Below the pieces are notes generated by a model. It searched no databases, was not told the DNA's origin, and saw only the letters and a program-made list of their open reading frames with translations. Shown here in pieces: positions 9,410 to 18,779 of a DNA stretch of 64,000 nucleotides (within the stretch, counting starts at the first letter, position 1; every line of letters starts with the position of its first letter). The stretch is from Chryseobacterium jejuense (GTDB lineage: Bacteria > Bacteroidota > Bacteroidia > Flavobacteriales > Weeksellaceae). A program made the position numbers and the translations under genes. Location: NCBI RefSeq assembly GCF_900100075.1, contig NZ_FNEG01000001.1, positions 682,001-746,000 on the forward strand. The letters run 5' to 3'.

Positions 9410-9904
9410 ATGGCAGAATATTACGCAAAATCCAGCAATTCTTTATCTTTTGAACTCGTCAATGATAATAAACTAACAGGGAAAATTACCTATAAAAGTT
9501 GGTTTAATTTTAATGCTGTGATTGAGCTGGCAGACCATAAAAGCCTTCAGGTTGAGCCCAAGGGGTTCTGGGGAACAACCATTGAATTGAAAGATAATGA
9601 ACAGGTTCTTTTAAAGTTCAGAATGAACTGGAATGGTGAAATTATAGTGCAAACCTATTTTGATGGAGTAAAAGAAAGTTTCGTATGTAAACATAGAGGG
9701 GTTTTCAAAGATTCCTTTGTCCTTACTGATAAAATGGGGATAGAACTCTTAGTAATGAAACCTCAGTTTAAATGGAACCTTCTGAATTATGAGTATCAGA
9801 TTACTACTTCCGACGACTTTGAAAAATATTCCAATAAAGACATCCTGTTGCTTACTTCATTACACTGTGCCAACTATTATATGTCTATGATGGTTGTGGT
9901 ATAA
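9410..9904 (+). CDS. Hypothetical protein, LURP-one/tubby-like fold possible
   Basis: A 164-residue protein without a signal peptide. It shows repeated short beta-strand patterns (LSFELVNDNKLTGKITYKSW, VLLKFRMNWNGEIIVQ), and its last residues are hydrophobic (LLLTSLHCANYYMSMMVVV). The layout recalls small LURP-one/tubby-like beta-barrel proteins, but I cannot confirm this. Function unknown. Confidence 0.55.
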   Translation: MAEYYAKSSNSLSFELVNDNKLTGKITYKSWFNFNAVIELADHKSLQVEPKGFWGTTIELKDNEQVLLKFRMNWNGEIIVQTYFDGVKESFVCKHRGVFKDSFVLTDKMGIELLVMKPQFKWNLLNYEYQITTSDDFEKYSNKDILLLTSLHCANYYMSMMVVV

Positions 9905-9951
9905 AAAATTGATATTAATAATACAAAATATATTAAAAAAATATAAACTTT

Positions 9952-11148
9952 ATGAAAACAATTTTTCCAGGTTACTATAAAAAGAATGAAATAGAAATTA
10001 AACAGATTTGGGATAGTGGATTGATCTTATTTGATGCGAATGTTTTACTTAATTTATATAGGTATTCTAATACCACCAGAGAGACCATCATAGATCTAAT
10101 TGGAAAATTTTCAGATAAAATTTATTTACCACATCAAGCTGCACTTGAATATAATAGGAACAGATATGAAGTAATTGCAGAGCAGGAAAAAGCCTATAAA
10201 GAATTTTTAAATAAAATTTCTCAAATTCAACAGGATTTGCAATCAACAAATAAACATCCCTTTCTTTCTACAAGTATTGACCAACGATTAAATGAATTGT
10301 TTCAGAATGTTAGTAAAGAAGTTGAAGAAAATATCAAAAGATATTGTGATTTTTTAAAAGAAGATCCTATTTATGATAAGTTGGCGGAATTATTTGAAAA
10401 TAAAATAACATCTGAATCCTCAAATGAAGAGTTAGAAGATATTTATAAGGAAGGAGAAAGAAGATATGTTGCTAAGATACCTCCAGGGTTTGAAGATGGA
10501 AAAACAAAAGAAGGTAATCGTAAGTTTGGAGATTTAGTTCTATGGAAGCAAATAATAAAACTTGGTAAAGATTTTCAAAAGGACATAATCCTAATTACTG
10601 ATGAGAGGAAAATAGATTGGTGGTGGAAAATAAAAGATGGTAGAAATATGGGGCCAAGGCAAGAATTAGTGGAAGAAATTTATCGTGAAGCTAACGTTAA
10701 ATTTCATATGTATTCTTCTGAGCGTTTTTTAAGTTATGGGCAAACATACTTGAAAGAGCAAATTGATAAGAAAGCTTTGGACGAAATTCAAGCAATGAAG
10801 TCTGCAGATTTAGAAATTCTAAATGAGTTGGAAAGTATTTATAGATCTAGGCGGAATTTTAAAGATATCAATCCTATGTATGAAAGAATTGAAGAAATTG
10901 ATTCTATAATTGATAATAAAAACACTTTAGATTTATATTCAAAAAATCTTAATAAGAAAGAAAGTCTAGAAGAGTTTATAGCTAGTTATCATGACTATCT
11001 CGATTCTTTAGTAAGAGAGAAAAATGCTATAAAAGAAAGAATTGACCTTTCTAACAAGTATCAGTACTTAAATGTTAATAGACATCTTAATAATGAAATT
11101 GAAAGAAAAGGTGATGATCTCATTAGTATTTTAAGAAATGATTTATAA
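9952..11148 (+). CDS. PIN-like domain nuclease (PIN_8/DUF4935 type)
   Basis: The 398-residue protein opens with a PIN-like fold: GLILFDANVLLNLYRYS (Asp28), IYLPHQAALEYNRNR, then FGDLVLWKQII and DIILITDERKIDWWWKI. This spacing of acidic residues is that of metal-dependent PIN ribonucleases. The C-terminal third (~265-398) is charged and probably coiled coil. Proteins of this type often lie among phage-defence genes, so a defence role is possible but is inference. The gene is visibly richer in A+T than carAB or the receptor gene beside it, which suggests transfer. Confidence 0.75.
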   Translation: MKTIFPGYYKKNEIEIKQIWDSGLILFDANVLLNLYRYSNTTRETIIDLIGKFSDKIYLPHQAALEYNRNRYEVIAEQEKAYKEFLNKISQIQQDLQSTNKHPFLSTSIDQRLNELFQNVSKEVEENIKRYCDFLKEDPIYDKLAELFENKITSESSNEELEDIYKEGERRYVAKIPPGFEDGKTKEGNRKFGDLVLWKQIIKLGKDFQKDIILITDERKIDWWWKIKDGRNMGPRQELVEEIYREANVKFHMYSSERFLSYGQTYLKEQIDKKALDEIQAMKSADLEILNELESIYRSRRNFKDINPMYERIEEIDSIIDNKNTLDLYSKNLNKKESLEEFIASYHDYLDSLVREKNAIKERIDLSNKYQYLNVNRHLNNEIERKGDDLISILRNDL

Positions 11149-11200
11149 TAAATAGAGGCTAGTAATAAAATTACAATACTGAAATATTATCATTTGATAA

Positions 11201-11237
11201 AATAAAGGGTTTTTGATTATTCGAAAACCCTTTATTT
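11201..11237 (+). terminator. Terminator after the PIN-like gene
   Basis: AATAAAGGGTTTT pairs with AAAACCCTTTATT across a short loop, 52 bases past the stop codon. Confidence 0.8.
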
Positions 11238-11280
11238 ATGGGCTTTTTTGTTAACAAAATTTTATGATTTCCATCATGTT

Positions 11281-11314
11281 TTTATTTAGAATCAATAAAA
11301 ATAAAGTAATTTTG
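11281..11314 (+). promoter_or_regulatory. Promoter with possible iron-regulator operator
   Basis: TAATTTTG at 11307-11314 matches the -7 consensus, 24 bp ahead of the receptor start. Just upstream, TTATTT...AAATAA half-sites (11282-11304) form an AT-rich imperfect palindrome of the kind expected for Fur- or DtxR-like repressors. The operator is inferred from this and from the iron-uptake gene that follows. Confidence 0.5.
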
Positions 11315-11337
11315 CGACACTAAGCTTAATTATAAAA

Positions 11338-13524
11338 ATGAAAAAAACTATTATTTCTGCATCATTATTAGCAGTTACCATGTTAAGTGCACAGGAAAGT
11401 GATACCTTAAAAGTAGCTGAGATCCAGTCTGTATCCCTTCAGGGTACTCATAATTACAGAACCAAAAAATCAGAATCCGTAGCAAGACTTCCTCTGGAAA
11501 ACCTTGAAAATCCAACGGTTTACAATCTTGTTCCTAAAGAAATCATCAGTGAAATGAATGCTACTGACTTCAATACGGCAATGGCATCGGCACCGGGAGT
11601 GGTGGTTAGCAATAGCGTTAACGACAGTGGTAATGATGTTTTCCTGAGAGGTTTCAGCTCCAATGCCAGCTTCAGAAACGGATTAATTCAAAACCCAAGA
11701 GTACAATCGGAAATTGCTAATATTGAAAGAGTAGAAGTAATTAAAGGGCCATCTGGAACATTATTTGGCGGAACTTTGGCTAATTATGGAGGTGTTGTGA
11801 ATGTTGTGACCAAAAAACCACAGGAAAATTTCGGGGGAATCATCAACTATACCACCGGAAGCTGGGGGATGAACAGAATAACAGCCGATGTAAATACCCC
11901 ATTAAATAAAGAGAAAACAGCATTGGCAAGATTCAATGTTGCAGCGTATTCCCAGGATTCTTTCCAGGATGCAGGATATAATAAAGGAGTATTCTTCTCA
12001 GGAAGTATTTTATATAAAGTAAGCGATAAAACTACTGTAACCTTAGATACAGAATTCCATGCACCGGAAAAAACGCTTAATGCTTATGTGAGAAAATCAG
12101 AAGACTTAACATTGCATTCAATGAAAGACCTTGCAGCCATTCATGGCAGGTCATTTACCAGTAACGATGTTGGATCGAAGAGAACCAATTTTGTAACCAT
12201 GGCTGAAGTTACCCATAAATTCAATGATCAATGGACTTCCAGAACATCATATCAAAGAGGAGAAGCTAATGAGAAAGAATCTATTTTTTTGGTATTAAAT
12301 TATAAGGATAATAATACAGTAAGCAGAAGTATTCGTCCTTTTGACAATTATAAAATTACAACAGATAATATTCAGCAGAACTTTATTGGAGACTTTAAAA
12401 TTGGGAATTTAAGAAACCGTTTGGTAGTAGGAGTGGATTATTTCCAGCAGACCAGCAAAAACCAATATCCAGTATATAAAGTAGGGAAGAACTCATCTTC
12501 AGCATTCGTACCCTATCCTTTAGACGGTATCATTAATCCGGATAAAAGCAAACAGGAAGATGATGTTGTTATTTTAAATTCTACATCGCCATGGGCTCCT
12601 ATTTCACGTGATATTATCAAATCACTTCCGAGAAATGGAACCATGTTCGACATCAATAAAGTGACTACATTTAGTGTATATGCTTCAGATGTATTGAATA
12701 TTACGGATAATTTATTGGTGATGGCTAGTCTAAGAATGGATAACTACAAGAATGAAAACATGATCAGTAACGGAGCAGAAAAACAAGGTGAGTACAAACA
12801 AACTCAATTTGCTCCTAAATTCGGATTGGTGTATGAAATTGTTAAAGAGAAGGTTTCATTCTTTGCCAATTATGTCAATGGATTTAAAAACGTAGCTCCT
12901 CAAAGAGATCCTAGAGATAAAAACGGAAATACTTTTATTGAATATAAACCTGAACAAGGAAATCAATTTGAAGCAGGATTTAAATTAGATTTATTAGGTA
13001 AAAAATTACTGACAACGGTAAGCTATTATAATATGAAAATTAAAGACCGTTTGATTGCAGATCCATCAGGAATTACCGGACTATATATTCAGGACGGAAA
13101 TATTAAGAACCAAGGTTTTGAAGTAGATATTGTTGCAAATCCAGTTAAAGGATGGAATATTGTTGCAGGATATGGTTTCAACGATAATAAATTTGATGAT
13201 AGAAGTCCGGATGCAGGGAAAAGAAGTGCTTGGACTCCTAAACATGTTGCCAATTTCTGGACTAGCTATAAAATTATGGATGGAGCTTATGAAGGCTTAG
13301 GTTTCGGAGCAGGATTTAATTTTGTAGATAAAACGTATATCAATATCAAAAACCATTTCCTTGCACCGGCTTATACAACGGTAGGAGCTACAGTATTCTA
13401 TGACAAGAAAAAATACAGAATCGGTGTGAAAATGAATAATGCGCTGAACCAAACCTACTGGAATTTCTATGGACAGCCACAAAAACCAAGAGAATTCCTG
13501 GCCAACTTCGCATTTAAATTCTAA
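11338..13524 (+). CDS. TonB-dependent siderophore receptor
   Basis: A 728-residue outer-membrane receptor with a signal peptide (SLLAVTMLSAQ). It has a plug domain (~50-170, with GNDVFLRGFSSNASFRNG and IERVEVIKGPSGTLFGG) and a C-terminal 22-strand barrel ending in the terminal Phe of REFLANFAFKF. It lacks the N-terminal CarboxypepD_reg domain found in SusC-like receptors, so it resembles FhuA/FecA-type siderophore transporters. The PepSY protein and esterase downstream support ferric-siderophore uptake. Confidence 0.92.
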   Translation: MKKTIISASLLAVTMLSAQESDTLKVAEIQSVSLQGTHNYRTKKSESVARLPLENLENPTVYNLVPKEIISEMNATDFNTAMASAPGVVVSNSVNDSGNDVFLRGFSSNASFRNGLIQNPRVQSEIANIERVEVIKGPSGTLFGGTLANYGGVVNVVTKKPQENFGGIINYTTGSWGMNRITADVNTPLNKEKTALARFNVAAYSQDSFQDAGYNKGVFFSGSILYKVSDKTTVTLDTEFHAPEKTLNAYVRKSEDLTLHSMKDLAAIHGRSFTSNDVGSKRTNFVTMAEVTHKFNDQWTSRTSYQRGEANEKESIFLVLNYKDNNTVSRSIRPFDNYKITTDNIQQNFIGDFKIGNLRNRLVVGVDYFQQTSKNQYPVYKVGKNSSSAFVPYPLDGIINPDKSKQEDDVVILNSTSPWAPISRDIIKSLPRNGTMFDINKVTTFSVYASDVLNITDNLLVMASLRMDNYKNENMISNGAEKQGEYKQTQFAPKFGLVYEIVKEKVSFFANYVNGFKNVAPQRDPRDKNGNTFIEYKPEQGNQFEAGFKLDLLGKKLLTTVSYYNMKIKDRLIADPSGITGLYIQDGNIKNQGFEVDIVANPVKGWNIVAGYGFNDNKFDDRSPDAGKRSAWTPKHVANFWTSYKIMDGAYEGLGFGAGFNFVDKTYINIKNHFLAPAYTTVGATVFYDKKKYRIGVKMNNALNQTYWNFYGQPQKPREFLANFAFKF

Positions 13525-13862
13525 TAACCTTTAAAAACAAAAATAGGTTGCCTCAAACTTAGATTAAAGTTTTTTTGGAAAAAATGAAGACACAGGTATA
13601 ATCTAAAATACTGTTTTGCCACGAATGAACTAATAAAATAATTCGTGCATTCGTGGCTATATAAAAATAGTTTATCGAAGATGAAATTTTAAAGAATAGA
13701 ATATAATCTCCCACAGATTTTACTGATCATTAGAATGGATGGGTCGTTATTATTTCTAAGCTGAAAACCTTTGATTTTATTGCTCGTTAAAAGCAGTATA
13801 AATTTTACCTCTTTGCGTCTTCCAACAACTTTAATAAATGATTGGCAACCCATGATTTAGAT
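13525..13862. repeat. Diverged copy of the 31.6-kb repeat family
   Basis: This 338 bp gap has no gene. It contains GCCACGAATG...CATTCGTGGC (13618-13656), TTTATCGAAGATGAAATTTTAAAG (near 13671), and CTTTGCGTCTTCCAAC...AATAAATGATTGGCAAC (near 13811-13849). The same words occur in the same order in the tandem repeat at 31631-32397, so this looks like an older, degraded copy of that element. Confidence 0.6.
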
Positions 13863-15137
13863 ATGGAAAATAAAAAAACTAACCCCAAGAAAAAACAGGG
13901 AAAATCCCTAACCAAAAGAATTACAGGATGGCTCCATCTCTGGCTCGGACTTGTTTCCGGGATTATTGTACTTACCGTTACACTTTCCGGAACGGTTTTC
14001 GTGTTTTGTGATGAGATTGTTGATCTTTGTGCCGGAAGTGCCAAATATGTTCAGGCTCCCGCTCATGCTAAAAAGATGACACCGGAAGAATTACTTGTTA
14101 AATTTCATGAACAGGTTCCGGACAGAAAAGCTTTCTATTTTGATACTTACAGGGAAGCAGACAGAACTTTTCGTGTAGCGTCTGCTACCAAACCGCCCAA
14201 AGATAAGAATGCTGAAAAAGTGGAGAAACCCAAAGGCAAAGGTCGTGGCCCCAGAGGTATTTTTGCTTATCATTACCTTGATCCTTACACCGGAAAAGTA
14301 ATGGGCTCTACAAAAAGCTATGAATTTTTCTATGTGGTAGCGCATATTCATGCCCAATTGCTGGCCGGAAAATTCGGAAAAACAGTGGTGGGAGTAGCTT
14401 CCATTATATTTTTCATTCAATTAATTGGCGGCTTAATTCTTTGGTGGCCAAAAAAGTGGAATAAAACAACAAGAACCACCGCATTTAAAATTAAATCAGG
14501 AACCAAATGGCGTAGAAAAAACTACGATTTTCATAATGTTTTTGGGTTTTATTCACTGTTGCCAGCTGTATTTATTACCATTACCGGACTGATTATGGCC
14601 TATAAAGTTTTAACAGATCTTACTCAGGTTACTTTTGGAGGAGTTCCCGATGCCCATAAGATTGCAGAAAAATATGATCCGGTATATGATCCTGATAAAA
14701 AGGCACTGGCTTTTACAGATTTTATAGACCGCAGTTTTAAAGAGATTCCTCAGGCACAGCAAGTCAGAATGAGTGTTCCACGCAAAGATTCTGCAACCGT
14801 TTACAATGTGGTAGCTGCTAAATTTATAGGCTTAAAAAGTATTATTGATGGAAAAAGCAAGGAAGTCAATAAGTATACTGGGGACGAAATTAATTACCCA
14901 AAAGAAGTGGTCATGCATGAAGTGATTGAGCACATGAACTTTGATCTTCACGTAGGATATTGGGGCGGAATGTTCGGAAAGATCTTCACATTCGTTATCG
15001 GAATTATCTGTACCAGTCTTCCTGTGACAGGATTTTTGATCTGGTGGGGAAGAAGAAACAAGTCGGGTAAAAAAGGAAAAGAAATTAAACATATTCATCA
15101 ACACAGAAAAGAATCGCATCATGAACAATTGGTTTAA
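13863..15137 (+). CDS. PepSY-associated TM protein (iron-uptake type)
   Basis: From the ATG at 13863 the product is 424 residues. Four membrane segments are visible: WLHLWLGLVSGIIVLTVTLSG, VGVASIIFFIQLIGGLILWW, FGFYSLLPAVFITITGLIMA and KIFTFVIGIICTSLPVTGFL. A PepSY-like periplasmic part carries HIHAQLLAG. In this family such proteins accompany siderophore receptors and are thought to reduce or process ferric-siderophores. It follows the receptor gene and overlaps the esterase by 17 bases. A TTG at 13842 extends the frame but lies in a repeat remnant. Confidence 0.9.
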   Translation: MENKKTNPKKKQGKSLTKRITGWLHLWLGLVSGIIVLTVTLSGTVFVFCDEIVDLCAGSAKYVQAPAHAKKMTPEELLVKFHEQVPDRKAFYFDTYREADRTFRVASATKPPKDKNAEKVEKPKGKGRGPRGIFAYHYLDPYTGKVMGSTKSYEFFYVVAHIHAQLLAGKFGKTVVGVASIIFFIQLIGGLILWWPKKWNKTTRTTAFKIKSGTKWRRKNYDFHNVFGFYSLLPAVFITITGLIMAYKVLTDLTQVTFGGVPDAHKIAEKYDPVYDPDKKALAFTDFIDRSFKEIPQAQQVRMSVPRKDSATVYNVVAAKFIGLKSIIDGKSKEVNKYTGDEINYPKEVVMHEVIEHMNFDLHVGYWGGMFGKIFTFVIGIICTSLPVTGFLIWWGRRNKSGKKGKEIKHIHQHRKESHHEQLV

Positions 15138-16176
15138 AATTTTATTTTTATTGGTATTTTCATTCTTTATATTCGGAAATGCTCAGGAAAAGCTTACAAT
15201 AGGAGAGAAGCAGACCTTATTTTCGAAGGTTTTAAATGAAAACAGGGAAATTTGGGTTCATCTGCCTAAAACGTATCATGATACCACCATCAACCCTGCA
15301 AAATATCCGGTTATCTATCTTTTAGATGGTGAAATCAACTTTGAATATTATACCGGATTGTCGGATTTTATTGCCAGAACTCCTTATGCAGATATTCCGG
15401 AATGTATTGTGGTAGGAATTAAAAATACAGAACGTACAAGAGATCTTACCCCTACAAAATCTCAGAAGAAAAGTCCGGTAAATCCTGCTCTAACTCTTTT
15501 TGCAGACAGTGGCGGAAGTGAGAACTTTGTGAAATTTATGCAGGAAGAATTGAAGCCTTTCATCAGTAAAAACTACAGAACACAGGAATATTCAGTTTTG
15601 GTAGGACATTCATTCGGAGGTTTATTTGCCATCAATGTTTTGCTTACTCATCCGGAATATTTCAATGCTTATGTGGCTAATGACCCAAGTTTATGGTGGG
15701 ATAATGAAGTAACCATTTCAAGAACAAAAGACTATCTGGAAAAGAATAAAAAGTTTCCGGCTAACAAATCCTTATATGTTTCTCAGGCAGACAATGAAGA
15801 ACAGCAGAAAAACTGGAATTCAGATATGACTCAGGCTATTGAGAAGTTTAAAGGAATTGTGGAGAAAAATGAGACCTTGAATTATAAACACAGCTTTTTT
15901 AAAGGTGAAACTCATGGAACGGTTTCCTATCCCGGAAATTATGAAGCTTTGAAATTTATATTCAAAGGGTTCAGAACAGATATTAAGCAGCTAGCGAAAA
16001 ATCCAGGCTTACTGGAAACAGAATATAAAACATTCTCAGGAAAGATGGGGTCAGAATTCAATCCTTCAGAATCTTATCTGAATGTGGTTCTTAAATTCAT
16101 GAAAAGCAATGACTTCAAAGAAACCGAAACTTATTTTATAAACCTGAAAAACAAACTTTATCCTAAGGTTAAATAA
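15121..16176 (+). CDS. Alpha/beta hydrolase, siderophore-esterase-like
   Basis: A 351-residue secreted hydrolase with a signal peptide (LLVFSFFIFGNAQE). The esterase-D/IroE-like fold shows YPVIYLLDGE, the nucleophile elbow VLVGHSFGG and YNAYVANDPSLWW-like text (FNAYVANDPSLWW); a late FKGETHG provides a likely catalytic His. Enterobactin-esterase relatives hydrolyse siderophores to release iron, and the overlap with the PepSY gene fits that role. The substrate is not known. Confidence 0.85.
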   Translation: MNNWFKILFLLVFSFFIFGNAQEKLTIGEKQTLFSKVLNENREIWVHLPKTYHDTTINPAKYPVIYLLDGEINFEYYTGLSDFIARTPYADIPECIVVGIKNTERTRDLTPTKSQKKSPVNPALTLFADSGGSENFVKFMQEELKPFISKNYRTQEYSVLVGHSFGGLFAINVLLTHPEYFNAYVANDPSLWWDNEVTISRTKDYLEKNKKFPANKSLYVSQADNEEQQKNWNSDMTQAIEKFKGIVEKNETLNYKHSFFKGETHGTVSYPGNYEALKFIFKGFRTDIKQLAKNPGLLETEYKTFSGKMGSEFNPSESYLNVVLKFMKSNDFKETETYFINLKNKLYPKVK

Positions 16177-16205
16177 TTGAAATAGGCTATAAATAGGATG
16201 TAATT

Positions 16206-16243
16206 GGGGGTAGATTGATATGATTCAATGTACCCCTTTTTTT
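16206..16243. terminator. Bidirectional terminator
   Basis: GGGGTA (16207-16212) pairs with TACCCC (16231-16236), followed by seven T. It lies between the convergent esterase gene and the minus-strand membrane-protein gene. Confidence 0.75.
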
Positions 16244-16257
16244 GTAAATATTGAAAG

Positions 16258-16668
16258 CTAAATCCCGGGTTTCATAAAGTAAAGGCATACGAAATTGAAA
16301 AATGCTAAAGGTATCCAGAACGGAGATGCCAGCACTGTCGCAAAAATAAACATAGGAATTACTCCTTTTAATCCGGCTGTTATTATGGTATCTGTTGGTA
16401 ATCGGCTACCCATTGAAGTAAAAATGCAGGCGATTAACAAGGCAGATAGGCTTAAGATTGCTGAAATTCCAGCCAATTTCCATCGTTCATATTTTTTAGA
16501 AGTTAGGTCCAGCTTATAAAATACAACTCCATAAATAATGAATACAAACAGTGAAATAATAATATTGTAAAGGAAAAGTAAATCCGGAAATATAATGATT
16601 AATACAATGTTGCCAATCAGTAAGTTGATGAAGATGCAGAGTGTAAACAGAAGTATATTTTGTTTCAT
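16258..16668 (-). CDS. Small membrane protein, function unknown
   Basis: From the ATG at 16666-16668 the product is 136 residues with four hydrophobic segments: LLFTLCIFINLLIGNIVLII, FLYNIIISLFVFIIYGVVFY, LAGISAILSLSALLIACIF and IPMFIFATVLASPFWIPLAF. An upstream in-frame start at 16740 adds a charged stretch and is less likely. I do not recognise the family. Confidence 0.6.
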   Translation of the reverse strand: MKQNILLFTLCIFINLLIGNIVLIIIFPDLLFLYNIIISLFVFIIYGVVFYKLDLTSKKYERWKLAGISAILSLSALLIACIFTSMGSRLPTDTIITAGLKGVIPMFIFATVLASPFWIPLAFFNFVCLYFMKPGI

Positions 16669-16823
16669 AATTGTGTTTTTGTGCTTCGATAAAATTACGT
16701 TATTTTTTGATTCAGTAAACTTTCTATACAAAAAAAGCAAACCTGTACATTACAGATTTGCTTTTGAGGGTATTTCCTTACAAAATCTCTAGCCGTTGCA
16801 CCAGAGATTTTCAGTTCAGGAAT

Positions 16824-17828
16824 TTAATGTCTGTTATCACAATTAATACTAAGCTCTGTTCTTTCTTTATCTAAAAATGTAATAGCTCGACATCCGAAAG
16901 AAGGAGAGGTAAAATTAAAGACTACCGGTGCTTTTCCTTTAAAAAGTCTACCCGTCCACTGAGCATAATAATTGGTTTCCTCATTGGGCATTTTTTCAAG
17001 AGGGTTAAATTCTGCACCATCTTCAATGGTGAATGTTTTCTCAAACACTTTTTCTTGATGATCGTTAATAACTACCAGTTTGCGTTCCTGAGGTCCATAT
17101 TCTTCAAGAAGATCCTGTACATAATACGTCAGCTTTTCATATGTATATTGATAAGTGCCGCCGTATTTAAGAGTTGAACCGGAAAAATATTTTTTCTGAA
17201 TATCAGCACCCGCTTTTTCCCATTTAATCATTTTCATCTCATTTTCTACAAATGGGCTTTTACTTCCGAAATAGGCAATCACATTCGTATATTGATCAAA
17301 AATATCGTTCCCTTTTTGCGTGTCAATTTGGAATCCTATCATGTAGGATTCAGGATCAATCTCATCTCCTTCACCCATATAAGGAGAAAGATAGGCCACT
17401 GCTTTTAATTTACTTACAGGGATTTTTTGCAGTTTATTCTTTTCGTAATTGTAAAGATATAACGAATCATTTTCAGTAATGTGAATGCCATCCAGCATTT
17501 TTTTTCTGTACGTAGGATCCAGCTCAATATAAGTCATCTTTTCAAAAGGAACTTCCTTTTGTTTCTTTAGAAAGTCTGTCGGAATAGTATTTTTACCATT
17601 GTAGATGTCCGATACGGAGATAAAAGTATCCATAAGATCCTTACGCTGCATGGTGGAAACATTGAAAATGTTGAAATTCTTAAAATCTATTTCCTCTTCC
17701 GTTGTAGCCGTTTTTACAGAATCGTTTACAATAGCTGGCTGATCCTGAATTGGTTTTTTCTCGTCCTTTTTACAACTGATAATCATCAATTGTGAACATA
17801 AAAGCACTAAGGCTGTGTTAATCTTCAT
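16824..17828 (-). CDS. Hypothetical lipoprotein
   Basis: A 334-residue protein with a lipoprotein signal ending in MIISCKKDEKK (Cys19). The mature part begins with an acidic, low-complexity linker (to ~50) and then a mixed alpha/beta region. Its end (GRLFKGKAPVVFNFTSPS) resembles the GKAPVFIHY phrase of the lipoprotein at 7580. The minus-strand gene at 17857-18711 lies just upstream, so the two may be cotranscribed. Function unknown. Confidence 0.65.
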   Translation of the reverse strand: MKINTALVLLCSQLMIISCKKDEKKPIQDQPAIVNDSVKTATTEEEIDFKNFNIFNVSTMQRKDLMDTFISVSDIYNGKNTIPTDFLKKQKEVPFEKMTYIELDPTYRKKMLDGIHITENDSLYLYNYEKNKLQKIPVSKLKAVAYLSPYMGEGDEIDPESYMIGFQIDTQKGNDIFDQYTNVIAYFGSKSPFVENEMKMIKWEKAGADIQKKYFSGSTLKYGGTYQYTYEKLTYYVQDLLEEYGPQERKLVVINDHQEKVFEKTFTIEDGAEFNPLEKMPNEETNYYAQWTGRLFKGKAPVVFNFTSPSFGCRAITFLDKERTELSINCDNRH

Positions 17829-17856
17829 TATTAAGAATGTTTTGAATATTTTGAGT

Positions 17857-18711
17857 TTAATTTATTTTATAGTAAGGCTCAGAATAATATTGACTAGGTT
17901 TAATGTATGCCATTTTCCTGTCAGCATCAAAAACCCAGATAAATCTTCGCATCATGTCTGCTCCAAAATAACTCACGTGTTGAGTTTTAAGCTCTCCTGC
18001 AAAAAATCCTACAGGAGCATCCTTGAAAACAAAATCACCAATTTGGAAAGATGGCAGAATTCCTTGTTTAATCATCAGAAGCTTATTACTGGAGTTTTTC
18101 AGCGTTTTTTCTCCAATAATCTTTAGTTTTTTGTTGAGATCATATTTTTCAGCAAAATCATTACTGTACAATATACCTCCGGAATAGCCGGATTGAAGCG
18201 CAAAAGAAGTTTCCTGCTGTTTAGCACCATCCAAAACATTATCTCCGAAAATATGGAAAACTTCGTTCTCAAAAGTAACTTTAATAGGTTGAAATCCTTT
18301 CAGATCAGGTTTTTGATCATAGATTACAAATTGGTTGCTGTCATAATCAATCTTAAAGGTCTTACCTTCAAAAAGTCCTGTTCCAATTTTTCCATCAGAT
18401 TCCAAACCGGACAGCTGATTATCTGTAAACGTAAAGTCTCTCCAGCTCATACTGCCAATATCTACCGTATTATGTTCACTTATTTCCTCTTTATTGAAAA
18501 CGATGTGATCTGCTTTCCGCTGTCGTTCCGGAGAAATAGCACCATCCTTCATCGCAATTTGAAACATAAGATCTAAAGAATCCTTTTTGTTTACAAGTGT
18601 TTTCACGATGATATTATTATATTTTGTAACCCGGAAAGGAATGGTTTGCTGGGCTTTTATGCTGATAAATCCGACGGAAAGAAGCAGTAAGAAACCTGTT
18701 TTTTTGAGCAT
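17857..18711 (-). CDS. Secreted protein with degenerate aspartic-protease-like fold
   Basis: A 284-residue protein with a signal peptide (FLLLLSVGFISIKAQQ). The region order resembles the retropepsin-like protein at 34277-35125: KIGTGLFEGKTFKIDYDSN matches the second-strand pattern, and LQSGYSGGILYS sits where a second DSG motif would be. Both Asp-Thr/Ser-Gly motifs are missing, so it is probably a non-catalytic relative, which is inference. It is 28 bp upstream of the lipoprotein gene at 16824-17828. Confidence 0.6.
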   Translation of the reverse strand: MLKKTGFLLLLSVGFISIKAQQTIPFRVTKYNNIIVKTLVNKKDSLDLMFQIAMKDGAISPERQRKADHIVFNKEEISEHNTVDIGSMSWRDFTFTDNQLSGLESDGKIGTGLFEGKTFKIDYDSNQFVIYDQKPDLKGFQPIKVTFENEVFHIFGDNVLDGAKQQETSFALQSGYSGGILYSNDFAEKYDLNKKLKIIGEKTLKNSSNKLLMIKQGILPSFQIGDFVFKDAPVGFFAGELKTQHVSYFGADMMRRFIWVFDADRKMAYIKPSQYYSEPYYKIN

Positions 18712-18749
18712 TATTCGTGATTGGTATTTAAACCTTTAAAATTACCCAT

Positions 18750-18757
18750 TATCTTTG
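18750..18757 (+). promoter_or_regulatory. -7 element for the Crp/Fnr gene
   Basis: TATCTTTG matches TAnnTTTG and lies 22 bp before the start codon at 18780. Confidence 0.5.
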
Positions 18758-18779
18758 GAACTCCAAATAATAAAATGAT

